Notes: a model not told the origin generated them from the sequence alone. A DNA stretch of 41,848 bases from Agathobaculum sp. (GCF_022775115.1 NZ_JALFLA010000072.1:1-41848), one strand, 5' to 3'. Positions 32,521 to 40,389 are shown, numbered from the stretch's first letter. Made by a program: numbers and translations.

Positions 32521-33996
32521 ATGGAACTGAATCAAACAAGCATCAAGTATTACGATAAGCGGCTTGCTCGGCTATCGGTGTGTACCGAAGCATCGGATTC
32601 GATCGTGCCGGACACCTTTCCCGATATCGGCCATGTGATCTGTGCATACGGCACAGCCGCGGTCAAGGATCAGACGCCGCAGAACGGCCGTCTGCTGGTT
32701 TCCGGCATGGTACAGGCCACCGTGCTCTACCAGCCGGAGGGTGGCGGCGGTCTGCGCCGGCTGACCGTGCCGATCACCTTTGCGCATATCGAGGAGTGTG
32801 ACGGATTGGACGCGGAGGCCGTGTGCTTTGTCTGCTGCCGGGTCGCCTCGGTGGACGCAGTGCCGGTCAACAGCCGCAAGCTGAGCGTCAGCGCGCAGCT
32901 TTGCTTTGAGGCCGAGGGCTATTGCAGCGCAGCCTGTGAGCTGACCGAAAGCATCGAGCTGCCGCAGATCGAGCTGAAGTGCTCGCCGCAGGCGGTGACG
33001 CTCGTCGAGCAGGTACGCACCTGTCCGATCACCGTGCTGGAGGATGTGACCATGCAGGATTCCGCTGGGATGCAGCTGCTGCACAGTATATGCACGATGC
33101 GCGCAAGCGAATGCCGCGCGATGCACGGCAAGGTCGTGCTCAAGGGGGAGGCCGAGGTGCAGTGCATCGCACTGCGGGAGGACGACACGGTGCGCGTGCT
33201 GACCAGCAACACGCCGTTTACGCAGATATTGGAGATGCCCGAGGCCGAGGAGGGCGATATGATCGCGGCAAAGCTGGCCGTCAAGGAGGCTGACTGCCGA
33301 CTGGAGGCCGACGGGCTGCTGTCCTACACAGTATCGGCCACGGCGCTGCTGCTGCTGCGCCGCGCGCGGTCGGTGCAGCAGATCGACGACCTGTATCTGC
33401 CCGGCCGAGCGCTTGAGATGGCAGAGGAGCAGGTGATGATGCATTCGCTGCCTGCGCCCATCACCTTTGCCGGGGAAACGACCGAGACGATTCAAACGGT
33501 GCAGCGGGTGTCGAGCGTAGTGGCGGCGGGCGCAGTATGCTGCATGGCCAAGCGCGCGGCAGCCGATGCGTTGCAAATGACAGCGGCTGTGCAGGTGCTT
33601 TATCTGGACGAGGAACGGCAGCTTTGCGCAGTGCAGCGGACGCTGCCTGTCAGCATTCCGTGCGCGGTGCCCGGTGCGCTTTCGCAGATAGAGCTGACCG
33701 CGCGCGCCGCGGGAGCGGGGGAAAAGGGGATGCTGTTGACACTCGCGGCATCCGGCGCGGCCGCGGCCGAGGAGCATGTGGCGTTTCGACATATCACCAA
33801 GCTGGAGGCAGGCAAGGTGCATCACGCCGAAGACGGCGTGACACTGGTGCTGCGTTACATCGAACAGGAGCAGCCGTTGTGGGAGATCGCCAAAAGCTGC
33901 GGCACGACAATGGATGCGATCCGCCGTGCAAATGAGCTGCCGGCGGACGCGGCAAGCGTATCCAAGGCAATGCTGCTGATTCCCATTCAGGCTTGA
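32521..33996 (+). CDS. sipL: SipL, SpoIVA-interacting coat protein (SPOCS/DUF3794 and LysM)
   Basis: SipL is a mother-cell protein of clostridial sporulation that binds SpoIVA and is needed for the coat to surround the forespore. The 491-residue product has repeated SPOCS (DUF3794) segments over about residues 30-420 (for example TFPDIGHVICAYGTAAVKDQ and the later RASECRAMHGKVVLKGEAEV) and a C-terminal LysM domain (about 448-491; LWEIAKSCGTTMDAIRRANE), the part known to contact SpoIVA. ATG 32521 follows AAAGGAGG. spoIVA follows after 13 bases on the same transcript, and a sigma-E-like promoter lies just upstream. Confidence 0.92.
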   Translation: MELNQTSIKYYDKRLARLSVCTEASDSIVPDTFPDIGHVICAYGTAAVKDQTPQNGRLLVSGMVQATVLYQPEGGGGLRRLTVPITFAHIEECDGLDAEAVCFVCCRVASVDAVPVNSRKLSVSAQLCFEAEGYCSAACELTESIELPQIELKCSPQAVTLVEQVRTCPITVLEDVTMQDSAGMQLLHSICTMRASECRAMHGKVVLKGEAEVQCIALREDDTVRVLTSNTPFTQILEMPEAEEGDMIAAKLAVKEADCRLEADGLLSYTVSATALLLLRRARSVQQIDDLYLPGRALEMAEEQVMMHSLPAPITFAGETTETIQTVQRVSSVVAAGAVCCMAKRAAADALQMTAAVQVLYLDEERQLCAVQRTLPVSIPCAVPGALSQIELTARAAGAGEKGMLLTLAASGAAAAEEHVAFRHITKLEAGKVHHAEDGVTLVLRYIEQEQPLWEIAKSCGTTMDAIRRANELPADAASVSKAMLLIPIQA

Positions 33997-34009
33997 AAGG
34001 CGGGAGAGT

Positions 34010-35485
34010 ATGGAAAATCAGATTTACAATCAGATCAGCGCGCGGACGGGCGGCGATATTTACATCGGCGTGGTCGGGCCGGTGCGCACGGGCAAATCCA
34101 CGCTGATCAAGCGGTTCATGGAAACCATGGTGCTGCCCGGGATGGATAATATGTATAAGCGCGAGCGTGCGCGCGATGAGCTGCCGCAGTCAGGCACCGG
34201 GCGCACGATTATGACGGCCGAGCCGAAGTTCGTGCCCGAGGAGGCGGCTGAGATCGCGCTGCCCGACGGAGGAACCTGCCGGGTGCGCTTAGTGGACTGC
34301 GTCGGCTATCTGGTCGAGGGTGCGCTGGGCAGTATGGAGGACGACACACCGCGCATGGTGTCCACACCCTGGCGGGAGGAGCCTATGACGCTTGCCGAAG
34401 CGGCTGAGATCGGTACGCAAAAGGTCATCGGCGAGCACTCGACGATCGGTCTTGTGGTAACGACCGACGGCAGCTTTACCGAGCTGCCGCGCGCAAGCTA
34501 TGAGCCGGCGGAAAAGCGCGTCATCTCTGAGCTGAGCGAGATCGGCAAGCCGTTTATCGTGCTGGTCAACTCCGCCGAGCCGCAGGGGCAGGCCGCGCAG
34601 GAGGTGTGCGCCATGCTGCGGGAGCAATACCATGTCGAACCGCTGGCCGTCAACTGCCTTGCGCTGGAGGAAACGGGTATTGCGGATATCTTACAGCGTG
34701 TGCTGTATGAATTTCCCGTGCGGGAGATTGACTTTGCGCTGCCGCGCTATATCGGCGCGCTGCCCGCGTCCCATCCGGTGCAAAACAGCATTTACCGTGC
34801 TATCCGCGCGGGTGCGGACGGCGGACAGCGCATGCGGGATATCAAGACCATGTGCGCCGCGCTGGCGGAGAATGATTACATCGGCCGGGTCGATATCGAG
34901 CATATGGCGCTTGGCAGCGGGCGGGCGCGGCTGCGCATCGACATCCCGGAAAGCGTGTTCTATGGCGTGGTAGGTGAGCAGACCGGCATCGAGATCGACG
35001 ACGCGGCAGATCTGATCGCCGTTCTGGACGATTTTTCCAAGGTAAAGCAGCAGTATGAGCGTCTGCGCGGCGCGCTCGATCAGGTGTACCAGACCGGATA
35101 CGGCGTGGTCATGCCGTCGGTTGACGAGCTTTCGCTCGAAGCGCCCGAGATCGTGCGGCAAGGCGGGCGGTATGGCGTGCGCCTGCGCGCGTCCGCGCCG
35201 TCGATCCACCTGATGCGCGCCAACATCAAGGCTGAGGTCAATCCGATCGTCGGCACGGAAAAGCAGTCGGAAGAGCTGGTGCATTATCTGCTCAGCGAAT
35301 TTGAGGAGCAGCCGGAGAAGATATGGAACACCAATATTTTCGGCAAATCGCTCAATGAGCTGGTGCGTGAGGAGCTGTCCCACAAGCTCAGCCGCATGCC
35401 GGACGACGCGCGTGGCAAGATACGCGAAACGCTTGAAAAGATTATCAACGAGAGTGCAGGCGGTCTCATCTGCATCATTCTTTGA
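34010..35485 (+). CDS. spoIVA: SpoIVA, spore coat basement ATPase
   Basis: SpoIVA hydrolyses ATP to polymerise irreversibly into the basement layer of the spore coat. The 491-residue product has the Walker A motif GPVRTGKST (23-31), DCVGYLVEGA (about 95-104), GEHSTIGLVVTTDGSF (the sensor-threonine region, about 143-158) and the conserved C-terminus GGLICIIL. Length equals that of other SpoIVA proteins. ATG 34010 follows GGCGGGAG. Co-transcription with sipL and proximity to spoVM group all three basement-layer proteins here, so this organism very likely makes endospores. Confidence 0.97.
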   Translation: MENQIYNQISARTGGDIYIGVVGPVRTGKSTLIKRFMETMVLPGMDNMYKRERARDELPQSGTGRTIMTAEPKFVPEEAAEIALPDGGTCRVRLVDCVGYLVEGALGSMEDDTPRMVSTPWREEPMTLAEAAEIGTQKVIGEHSTIGLVVTTDGSFTELPRASYEPAEKRVISELSEIGKPFIVLVNSAEPQGQAAQEVCAMLREQYHVEPLAVNCLALEETGIADILQRVLYEFPVREIDFALPRYIGALPASHPVQNSIYRAIRAGADGGQRMRDIKTMCAALAENDYIGRVDIEHMALGSGRARLRIDIPESVFYGVVGEQTGIEIDDAADLIAVLDDFSKVKQQYERLRGALDQVYQTGYGVVMPSVDELSLEAPEIVRQGGRYGVRLRASAPSIHLMRANIKAEVNPIVGTEKQSEELVHYLLSEFEEQPEKIWNTNIFGKSLNELVREELSHKLSRMPDDARGKIRETLEKIINESAGGLICIIL

Positions 35486-35547
35486 GCATACAGGTGTAAC
35501 AACGGACGTGCAAGGTGCTGGCGTAATCTCGCGCCGGTTTGAAGCAG

Positions 35548-35584
35548 AACAGCGGCATGATGCTATATGCGTCCTGCCGCTGTT
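35548..35584 (+). terminator. Possible terminator after spoIVA
   Basis: AACAGCGGCA (35548-35557) pairs perfectly with TGCCGCTGTT (35575-35584) around a 17-base loop. Only TTC follows, so it is a weak terminator or another structure. Confidence 0.45.
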
Positions 35585-35701
35585 TCATTATGACGCCGAA
35601 TGGATAAGCGGTCGCCGGCCGCTGTGCCTGCGGTGCACCAAAGCGGTGCGCTGTAATGCTGCGGGAAAGACACAGAAAAATCACTGGCGTGTCACAGCAT
35701 A

Positions 35702-35731
35702 TTCACAAAGAATTGGTATTTTCACTATACT
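35702..35731 (+). promoter_or_regulatory. Promoter for the DUF4405 gene
   Basis: TTCACA (35702-35707) and TATACT (35726-35731) are 18 bases apart. The start codon is 93 bases downstream, leaving a leader of about 85 bases. Confidence 0.55.
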
Positions 35732-35737
35732 GTCCCA

Positions 35738-35823
35738 ATGGTAGAGACACAAACGTGGGTCATCTGGGTGGGTAGGCGCTCTCTCGCCGGCGCCATAACA
35801 TATTAAAATAAGGTGTTTCGGAC
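35738..35823 (+). other. Untranslated leader of the DUF4405 operon with a GC-rich hairpin
   Basis: This stretch holds GGTAGAGACACAAACGTGGG followed by a GC-rich hairpin, GGCGC (about 35775) with GCGCC, then an AT-rich run to the start codon. It does not match a riboswitch class I know. The stretch before it (35486-35700) holds only the hairpin at 35548 and no credible gene. Confidence 0.4.
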
Positions 35824-36471
35824 ATGATAAAGAAAAAACAGGTCAGAGTGTTGCTGGATATTGTGATGCTGCTGGTGGCGGTCACATTATTTAACGAGCA
35901 TTTCATCAACGGAGCCTATCACGAGATCGCCGGCTTGGTGCTGCTCGCTTTGATTGTTGTGCATATTGCGATCAATCTGAAGATGGCAATGGCGCTTGGT
36001 AAAAACATTGGCAAAATTCCCACCAAGTTAAAGGTGGGACTGGTCGTGGATATTCTGCTGTTGCTGGGTTTTGTTGGAATTGGCGTCAGCGATGTGCTGA
36101 TTTCCCGCGTTGTCTTTCCCGGCATTGCTGTGGGCGGCGGCAGCTTCAAAATGCTGCATACGTTTGGTGCAGGCATGGTCGTTGTGCTTTTGGGAGTACA
36201 TATTGGCCTGCATATCTGCCGTAAGGCCATGCCGGTCGTACCAGCGGTGTTGATATCCGTAGCGGTGCTCGGCTGCGGCATCTATGGGCTGATAAACTCG
36301 GATGAGATGCGCTGGCTGACCGCGCCGCTTATGATGTTTTTGCAGCAGGGAGAGATGCAGCCGCCAAACGGCTTTGGCAGGGAGCAGCGCCCGGCGATGC
36401 AAGACCCGTCGGCAATGCCGGATGGAAGCGCGCCGCAAGGACAGCCGGGAGGGGGCAGCGGCCGCCGGTGA
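35824..36471 (+). CDS. DUF4405-type membrane protein
   Basis: The 215-residue product has four hydrophobic segments and two copies of a His pattern typical of the DUF4405 family: YHEIAGLVLLALIVVHIAIN (about 32-51) and MLHTFGAGMVVVLLGVHIGL (about 110-129). Such membrane histidines resemble those of cytochrome b561-like proteins, so heme or electron transfer is possible but inferred. The last 40 residues are soluble and rich in Pro, Gly, Gln and Met. The start follows AAGGTG. Its stop overlaps the ATG of the next small gene (TGATG). Confidence 0.85.
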   Translation: MIKKKQVRVLLDIVMLLVAVTLFNEHFINGAYHEIAGLVLLALIVVHIAINLKMAMALGKNIGKIPTKLKVGLVVDILLLLGFVGIGVSDVLISRVVFPGIAVGGGSFKMLHTFGAGMVVVLLGVHIGLHICRKAMPVVPAVLISVAVLGCGIYGLINSDEMRWLTAPLMMFLQQGEMQPPNGFGREQRPAMQDPSAMPDGSAPQGQPGGGSGRR

Positions 36472-36626
36472 TGCGGGATGGAGCAAGGAATGCACCGCAA
36501 GGATCGGCTGTTCAAAAGCTGCAAACGGTCGTGATGTTCTTGGGCATGATCCTGATGCTTTCCATGCTCACTTACTGGATCGCCGTACCTAAAAAGAAAA
36601 AAACGGCGCAGGTGTCAGAGCCGTAG
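36471..36626 (+). CDS. Small single-helix membrane protein coupled to the DUF4405 gene
   Basis: A 51-residue frame begins at the ATG formed within TGATG at the end of the upstream gene, so translation is coupled. It has a hydrophilic N-terminus, one membrane helix (VVMFLGMILMLSMLTYWIAV, about 20-39) and a lysine-rich tail (PKKKKTAQVSEP), which by the positive-inside rule should face the cytosol. It is too short for routine gene calling. It is probably an accessory subunit of the DUF4405 protein; no family was recognised. Confidence 0.75.
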   Translation: MRDGARNAPQGSAVQKLQTVVMFLGMILMLSMLTYWIAVPKKKKTAQVSEP

Positions 36627-36724
36627 CCTGCCGCATATCAAAGCAGAGGTGGCACCGGGCGCATTTGCGCAGCAAGGAGGGCAAAAAGCGCTTTTCCAGA
36701 CCTGAAAACAAGATACATCAGTGC

Positions 36725-36757
36725 GCACCGTCTTTCGTAAGAAAGGCGGTGCTTTTT
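36725..36757 (+). terminator. Terminator after the DUF4405 operon
   Basis: GCACCGTCTTTC (36725-36736) pairs with GAAAGGCGGTGC (36741-36752), with one G-T pair and loop GTAA, followed by five T. Confidence 0.88.
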
Positions 36758-36773
36758 GCAGTAAGGATGGGCA

Positions 36774-36802
36774 GCATATTCCGTGATACGGCTGCATAAG
36801 GT
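36774..36802 (+). promoter_or_regulatory. Second sigma-E-like promoter
   Basis: GCATATT (36774-36780) and CATAAGGT (36795-36802) are 14 bases apart, the same spacing and consensus (KMATATT-14-CATAnnnT) as the site before sipL. It lies 38 bases before the start of the gene at 36841. The -10 could also be read as a sigma-G type (CATAnnnTA). Confidence 0.6.
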
Positions 36803-36840
36803 ATTGCAGCAGGGATTACAGGGGATGGGGGAGAGCGCTG

Positions 36841-37410
36841 TTGCAGGAAGAACGCAGCTTTGTTTACACACTGATACTGGGGATATGTATGTTGCTGTCG
36901 CTGCTGATGATCGGCAGGATGCTGCTCGGCCACCCGGCGGGTACATCCGCCACGCCGCAGGAGCAGAGCGGGCAGCCAAAAGGGGAGAGCGATATGGAGA
37001 TACGGCTGGATGAAAAGGATCTGATGACGCTCATAGAAGCGGCACTGCCATTCCCGGCAGACGAGATGCAGGTTGAGATTGGTGAGGACAGCACGGTTGG
37101 CGTGCGCGCCAAAGTACGCAAGCAGTCGATAGAGCAAAGCGGACTGGTATCCGGGAATATGCGTACAGCGCTGTTGTTTCTTCCTGAGGAGTGCATGGTT
37201 TATGGCAAGTGGGAGACGGCCATGCAGGATGGTATGCTGGCACTACGCTGTCTGCGCGCCGAGCTGGCAGGTTTCTCGCTGCCGGGCGAGGCTGCGGCCA
37301 CGTTTTCGCAGTATCTGGCCGACGCAATCAATGGGCGGTTGCGGGAGCTTGGGATTAAATTGGCAGGTATATCCTGCGCAGATGGAGTGCTGTCGCTGCA
37401 CACGGGCTGA
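36841..37410 (+). CDS. Membrane-anchored protein of unknown function, possibly sporulation-specific
   Basis: I do not recognise this 189-residue protein. It starts at TTG 36841 after GGGGGAG, has one N-terminal membrane helix (FVYTLILGICMLLSLLMIG), a short Gly/Pro/Gln linker, and a soluble domain (about 50-189) with alternating strand-like stretches: MQVEIGEDSTVGVRAKVRKQ, RTALLFLPEECMVYG, ending LAGISCADGVLSLHTG. The domain faces outward, or the intermembrane space if made in a sporangium. The sigma-E-like promoter suggests mother-cell expression during sporulation. The layout loosely resembles YpmS-type (DUF2140) proteins, but I would not assign it. Confidence 0.75.
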   Translation: MQEERSFVYTLILGICMLLSLLMIGRMLLGHPAGTSATPQEQSGQPKGESDMEIRLDEKDLMTLIEAALPFPADEMQVEIGEDSTVGVRAKVRKQSIEQSGLVSGNMRTALLFLPEECMVYGKWETAMQDGMLALRCLRAELAGFSLPGEAAATFSQYLADAINGRLRELGIKLAGISCADGVLSLHTG

Positions 37411-37430
37411 AACGCTGCAAGGCAGGAAGG

Positions 37431-37465
37431 GACCATTTGCCGACAGAAGGCAGGTGGTCTTTTTT
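37431..37465 (+). terminator. Terminator after the gene at 36841
   Basis: GACCATTTGCC (37431-37441) pairs with GGCAGGTGGTC (37449-37459), with two G-T pairs, followed by T through 37465. Confidence 0.8.
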
Positions 37466-37477
37466 ATGTCAGCAATA

Positions 37478-37510
37478 AAAAAACAGACGCCGCACCGGGC
37501 GTCTGTTTTT
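37478..37510 (-). terminator. Terminator of the NlpC/P60 operon
   Basis: AAAACAGACGCC and GGCGTCTGTTTT form a 12-bp stem around a six-base loop. On the reverse strand it ends in seven T, 16 bases past the NlpC/P60 stop. Confidence 0.88.
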
Positions 37511-37525
37511 CGTGTCACTGCAAAG

Positions 37526-38449
37526 TCAATCAAAAATCACGCGGCCACCGCCCTGAAAGCGGGTGGCATAGCTGCCGCTGAGCGAGGCATAGCGGATGAC
37601 ATCACCGGTTTGGGGGGAGTGGATGAACTGATCGTCGCCCACATAGATGCCGACATGGCTGATCGAGGAGGCGCTGCTGCCGAAGAATACAAGGTCGCCG
37701 GGAAGCAGCTCCTCGCGGGTCACATGGGTGGTCGCATCAAATTGGGATTGGGCAACACGGGGGATTGTGCCAACTGTGTTATTGAACACATAAGAAGTAA
37801 AGCCGGAGCAGTCAAAGCCGCTCGGTGTGCTGCCGCCGTACACATAGGGTGTGCCAAGGAACTGCGCTGCAAAGGAAAGTACCTCCGCGCGCTGCTGGCT
37901 TGCGCCTGTGTATGCGATGGCGTGTTCGGCGGGCTGCACGGCGACGCTGGCCGAGATCGCCGCGCCTGCAACATCCTGCGCCGGTGCAAACGTCAGATAA
38001 TCCGGATGAACATAGCCCTGCTGGCCGTTATAGACGACCTTATACCAGCCCTGATACACCCCGAGCGCTTGGACGGTCGTATTGTTGCGCAGCGAAGCAA
38101 GCACCTTGGATGAGGTGCTTGGCTGCTGGCGCAAATTGACAGTAGTATCGCAGATAATGCGGCCATTGCCAAGAGCAAAATCGCTTGTCAGCGTACCGGT
38201 CAGATATTCGCCGCTGACATAGCCCTCCTGTCCGCCGACCGCGACCCTAAACCAGCTGCTGCTGTTGTTGATAACGGCGACTGTCGTTCCCTGCGGCAGG
38301 GTGGCTATAATATCCCCGGCGGGAGACTGACGCAGATAGAGCGCGTCGGCCTTCACCTTGGCCGGGTACAGCGCAAAGGCGCTGGGCAGGGTCATTGCAG
38401 CGGCTAAAACGGCCGATATAATCGTACGCAGAGCTTTTTTAGAACACAT
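37526..38449 (-). CDS. Secreted NlpC/P60 peptidoglycan endopeptidase with two SH3 domains
   Basis: This hydrolase cuts peptide bonds in the cell wall, usually gamma-D-Glu to diamino acid. The 307-residue product has a signal peptide (CSKKALRTIISAVLAAAM, then LPSAFA), two bacterial SH3 domains (about 32-85 and 100-155) that bind the wall, a linker, and a C-terminal NlpC/P60 domain with catalytic Cys214 (GFDCSGFTSYVF), His265 (SHVGIYVG) and His277. The ATG at 38449 follows GGAGG. It is the second gene after the 99-residue gene at 38783, with a 34-base gap, so the two share a promoter. Confidence 0.94.
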   Translation of the reverse strand: MCSKKALRTIISAVLAAAMTLPSAFALYPAKVKADALYLRQSPAGDIIATLPQGTTVAVINNSSSWFRVAVGGQEGYVSGEYLTGTLTSDFALGNGRIICDTTVNLRQQPSTSSKVLASLRNNTTVQALGVYQGWYKVVYNGQQGYVHPDYLTFAPAQDVAGAAISASVAVQPAEHAIAYTGASQQRAEVLSFAAQFLGTPYVYGGSTPSGFDCSGFTSYVFNNTVGTIPRVAQSQFDATTHVTREELLPGDLVFFGSSASSISHVGIYVGDDQFIHSPQTGDVIRYASLSGSYATRFQGGGRVIFD

Positions 38450-38483
38450 GGGGAAACCTCCGTTTTTGATGGACATATGACGA

Positions 38484-38783
38484 TCACTTATTGTTCAGCG
38501 CGCGGCCAAGCCAGATAGAAGCGATGTCCATCGCGGCCCAAAGGCTATCCTTTTCGGTTTTTTTGACGATGCGCTCTTTTGTGCGTGCATTGGGGTTGGT
38601 CTGCTGAAGCTGCACGGAAACGCGCTTGGCCACCGGCAGACCCTTAACCTCGCCGGACTCGAGGATTTGCATCATGATGATGTGCGAATCGCTCATCGAG
38701 CCATAGTAGATGATATTTTCCTTGCGCATCAGCGGATGCCCTTTATATTGCAGAAGTTCGTTTTTCTTGGCGGCAGCAGCCAT
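38484..38783 (-). CDS. Conserved 99-residue protein of unknown function
   Basis: The product starts MAAAAKKNELLQYKGHPLMR and contains IIYYGSMSDSHIIMMQIL, VSVQLQQTNPN and a basic segment KERIVKKTEKDSLWAAMDIA near the end. There is no signal peptide or membrane helix, so it is probably cytosolic. The pattern is familiar from small hypothetical proteins of Oscillospiraceae, but no function is known to me. ATG 38783 follows AAGGAG. It heads an operon with the secreted wall hydrolase and has a consensus promoter, so it is likely expressed in growing cells. Confidence 0.85.
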   Translation of the reverse strand: MAAAAKKNELLQYKGHPLMRKENIIYYGSMSDSHIIMMQILESGEVKGLPVAKRVSVQLQQTNPNARTKERIVKKTEKDSLWAAMDIASIWLGRALNNK

Positions 38784-38811
38784 GCTTTGCACTCCTTATC
38801 ATAACAAAACG

Positions 38812-38869
38812 GTTACATATCAAAGTTACATTATGGTAACAGTATAGCACAGCCGACTTTGTTTGTCAA
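38812..38869 (-). promoter_or_regulatory. Promoter of the 38783 operon with repeated GTTAC boxes
   Basis: On the reverse strand, consensus TTGACA (38864-38869) and TATACT (38841-38846) are 17 bases apart. Downstream, around the transcription start, lie GTTAC (38812-38816), GTTAC (38825-38829) and the inverted GTAAC (38836-38840), a likely repressor operator. Confidence 0.7.
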
Positions 38870-38887
38870 ATTCAAATTCAATCTTTG

Positions 38888-38916
38888 TTGGCTTTGCGGA
38901 TATTTTGTGGTATAAT
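38888..38916 (+). promoter_or_regulatory. Promoter for mtaB
   Basis: TTGGCT (38888-38893) and TATAAT (38911-38916) are 17 bases apart. ATG 38957 follows 40 bases later. Confidence 0.6.
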
Positions 38917-38956
38917 CAACTAAACACCACCACAAATTGATGTATTGGAGCGAACG

Positions 38957-40252
38957 ATGAAAGTTGCTTTTCACACCCTTGGCTGCAAGGTCAACCTGTT
39001 TGAAACGCAGGCGCTGACGCAGCTGGCGGAGACGCGCGGTCACGAGGTCGTCACACAGGATGCGGACGCGGTGATCCTCAACACCTGCACAGTCACCGCA
39101 GTATCCGATCATAAAAATATGCGTGCGCTGCACAAGCTGCGCAAAGAAAACCCGCGCGCTGTCATCGCGGCCTGCGGCTGCTTGGCGCAGCTCAGTCCGG
39201 AACGCCTGCGGGACACGGGCGGGGCCGATCTGATCTGCGGCACGACCGACCGCGCGCAGGTGCTCACGCTGTGCGAGCAAGCGGTGCAGGGAAAAAGGGT
39301 GGACGATACGGCTCCGGCGCGTCCGGCAGATAGGGACACGGCCTTTGAGTTGCTGCCGGCGGGTGTGCCCAAGGGGCGCACCCGTGCGCTGCTCAAGATC
39401 GAGGATGGCTGCGACTATTTCTGCTCCTACTGTATTATTCCCTATGCGCGCGGCCGGGTGCGTTCCATGCCGCCCGCAGTTGTACTGCGTGAGGCGGAAC
39501 GGCTGATGGCCGCAGGCGTGCATGAGATTGTGCTGACCGGCATTGAGATCGCCTCCTATGGCCGTGATCTTACGCCCGCGTTGTCGCTGACCGACCTGCT
39601 GTGCACCTTGCTGGGGGCATTTCCAAGGATGCGGTTTCGGCTGGGCTCGCTCGATCCCCGCATCGCGGACGAGCAGTTTTGTGCACGGCTTTGCAGGTTT
39701 GACAATCTGGCGCGGCACTTTCACCTGTCCCTGCAAAGTGGATGCGATACTGTGCTGCAGCGCATGGGCAGAAAATACACAGCCGAGCAGTATTATACAA
39801 ACGCCATGCTGCTCAAGGCGGCCTTTGCAGATTGCTCGGTGACAACCGACCTGATCGTCGGCTTTCCGGGCGAGACTGAGGAGGAATTTGCGCAGACGCT
39901 GCGGTTTATCGAGCGGTGTGCGCTGTCCGCCGTGCATGTATTCCCGTATTCTGCGCGGGAGGGTACGCGTGCGGCGCGCATGGAGGCACAGCTGTCCGAC
40001 CAGAAAAAGGCGGCGCGTGCGGCGCGTGCCAAGGCGGTTGCGGCTGCGCTGACGCAGTCCTATCTGCGCCGCTTTGTAGGCAGAACACTTGCAGTGCTGC
40101 CCGAGCACCGCACCGGCGGGCTGTGGGCAGGGCATGGAGACTATGGTTTTCCAATCTATATAGAAGGCGAGAGCATACGGAAGAATCAGCCGCTTTCCGT
40201 CCGCGTCACGGGGCTGCACCGCGATGGCGTCAAGGCGGAAATAATTCTTTGA
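38957..40252 (+). CDS. mtaB: tRNA t6A37 methylthiotransferase MtaB
   Basis: MtaB is a radical-SAM enzyme that adds a methylthio group to t6A at position 37 of tRNAs reading ANN codons. The 431-residue product has the N-terminal cluster domain starting MKVAFHTLGCKVN (Cys10), NTCTVTA and AACGCLAQ for the auxiliary iron-sulfur cluster, the radical-SAM motif CDYFCSYC (about 152-159), IVGFPGETEEEF, and a C-terminal TRAM-like RNA-binding region. Start ATG 38957 is preceded by GGAG; a TTG four codons earlier is less likely. It is a single-gene unit. Confidence 0.95.
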   Translation: MKVAFHTLGCKVNLFETQALTQLAETRGHEVVTQDADAVILNTCTVTAVSDHKNMRALHKLRKENPRAVIAACGCLAQLSPERLRDTGGADLICGTTDRAQVLTLCEQAVQGKRVDDTAPARPADRDTAFELLPAGVPKGRTRALLKIEDGCDYFCSYCIIPYARGRVRSMPPAVVLREAERLMAAGVHEIVLTGIEIASYGRDLTPALSLTDLLCTLLGAFPRMRFRLGSLDPRIADEQFCARLCRFDNLARHFHLSLQSGCDTVLQRMGRKYTAEQYYTNAMLLKAAFADCSVTTDLIVGFPGETEEEFAQTLRFIERCALSAVHVFPYSAREGTRAARMEAQLSDQKKAARAARAKAVAAALTQSYLRRFVGRTLAVLPEHRTGGLWAGHGDYGFPIYIEGESIRKNQPLSVRVTGLHRDGVKAEIIL

Positions 40253-40320
40253 GAGAGTGTAACCAATCCCGTCCCAGTTCCATAGGATGAAGTGAAATCT
40301 TTCATAGGAGGAAATGACTT

Positions 40321-40389
40321 ATGTGTTCTTCTAACAATTTCTGGGGCGAGAATAACTGGTGGTGGATCATTCGCAAAATGCCGAAATAG
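40321..40389 (+). CDS. Very small Trp/Asn-rich gene, probably truncated by an insertion
   Basis: A 22-codon frame encodes MCSSNNFWGENNWWWIIRKM then PK and stop. It has an excellent ribosome binding site (AGGAGG at 40306-40311, nine bases from ATG), which argues that it is a real gene start. The first 17 residues resemble small Clostridia membrane peptides that begin MCxxNNF and continue into a long hydrophobic run; here the run is cut after WWWII and replaced by RKMPK. The integrase and its arm-type repeats begin about 40 bases later, so the 3' part was probably displaced by element integration. Confidence 0.6.
   Translation: MCSSNNFWGENNWWWIIRKMPK

Noticed and set aside
35738-35823. ZTP, c-di-GMP or THF riboswitch before the DUF4405 gene
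   Set aside because: The G-rich strings recall parts of these classes, but the required conserved core sequences and paired regions are missing.
36640-36757. T-box-like leader: GAGGTGGCACCG followed by a terminator at 36725
   Set aside because: A T-box needs a long stem I with a specifier loop upstream, but that space is the 51-codon gene at 36471-36626. The gene downstream is not linked to amino acids, and the motif is not exact.
40281-40289. Sigma-K -10 box (CATAGGATG) before the small Trp-rich gene
   Set aside because: The last position differs from CATAnnnTA, and the two-base -35 is too weak to judge.
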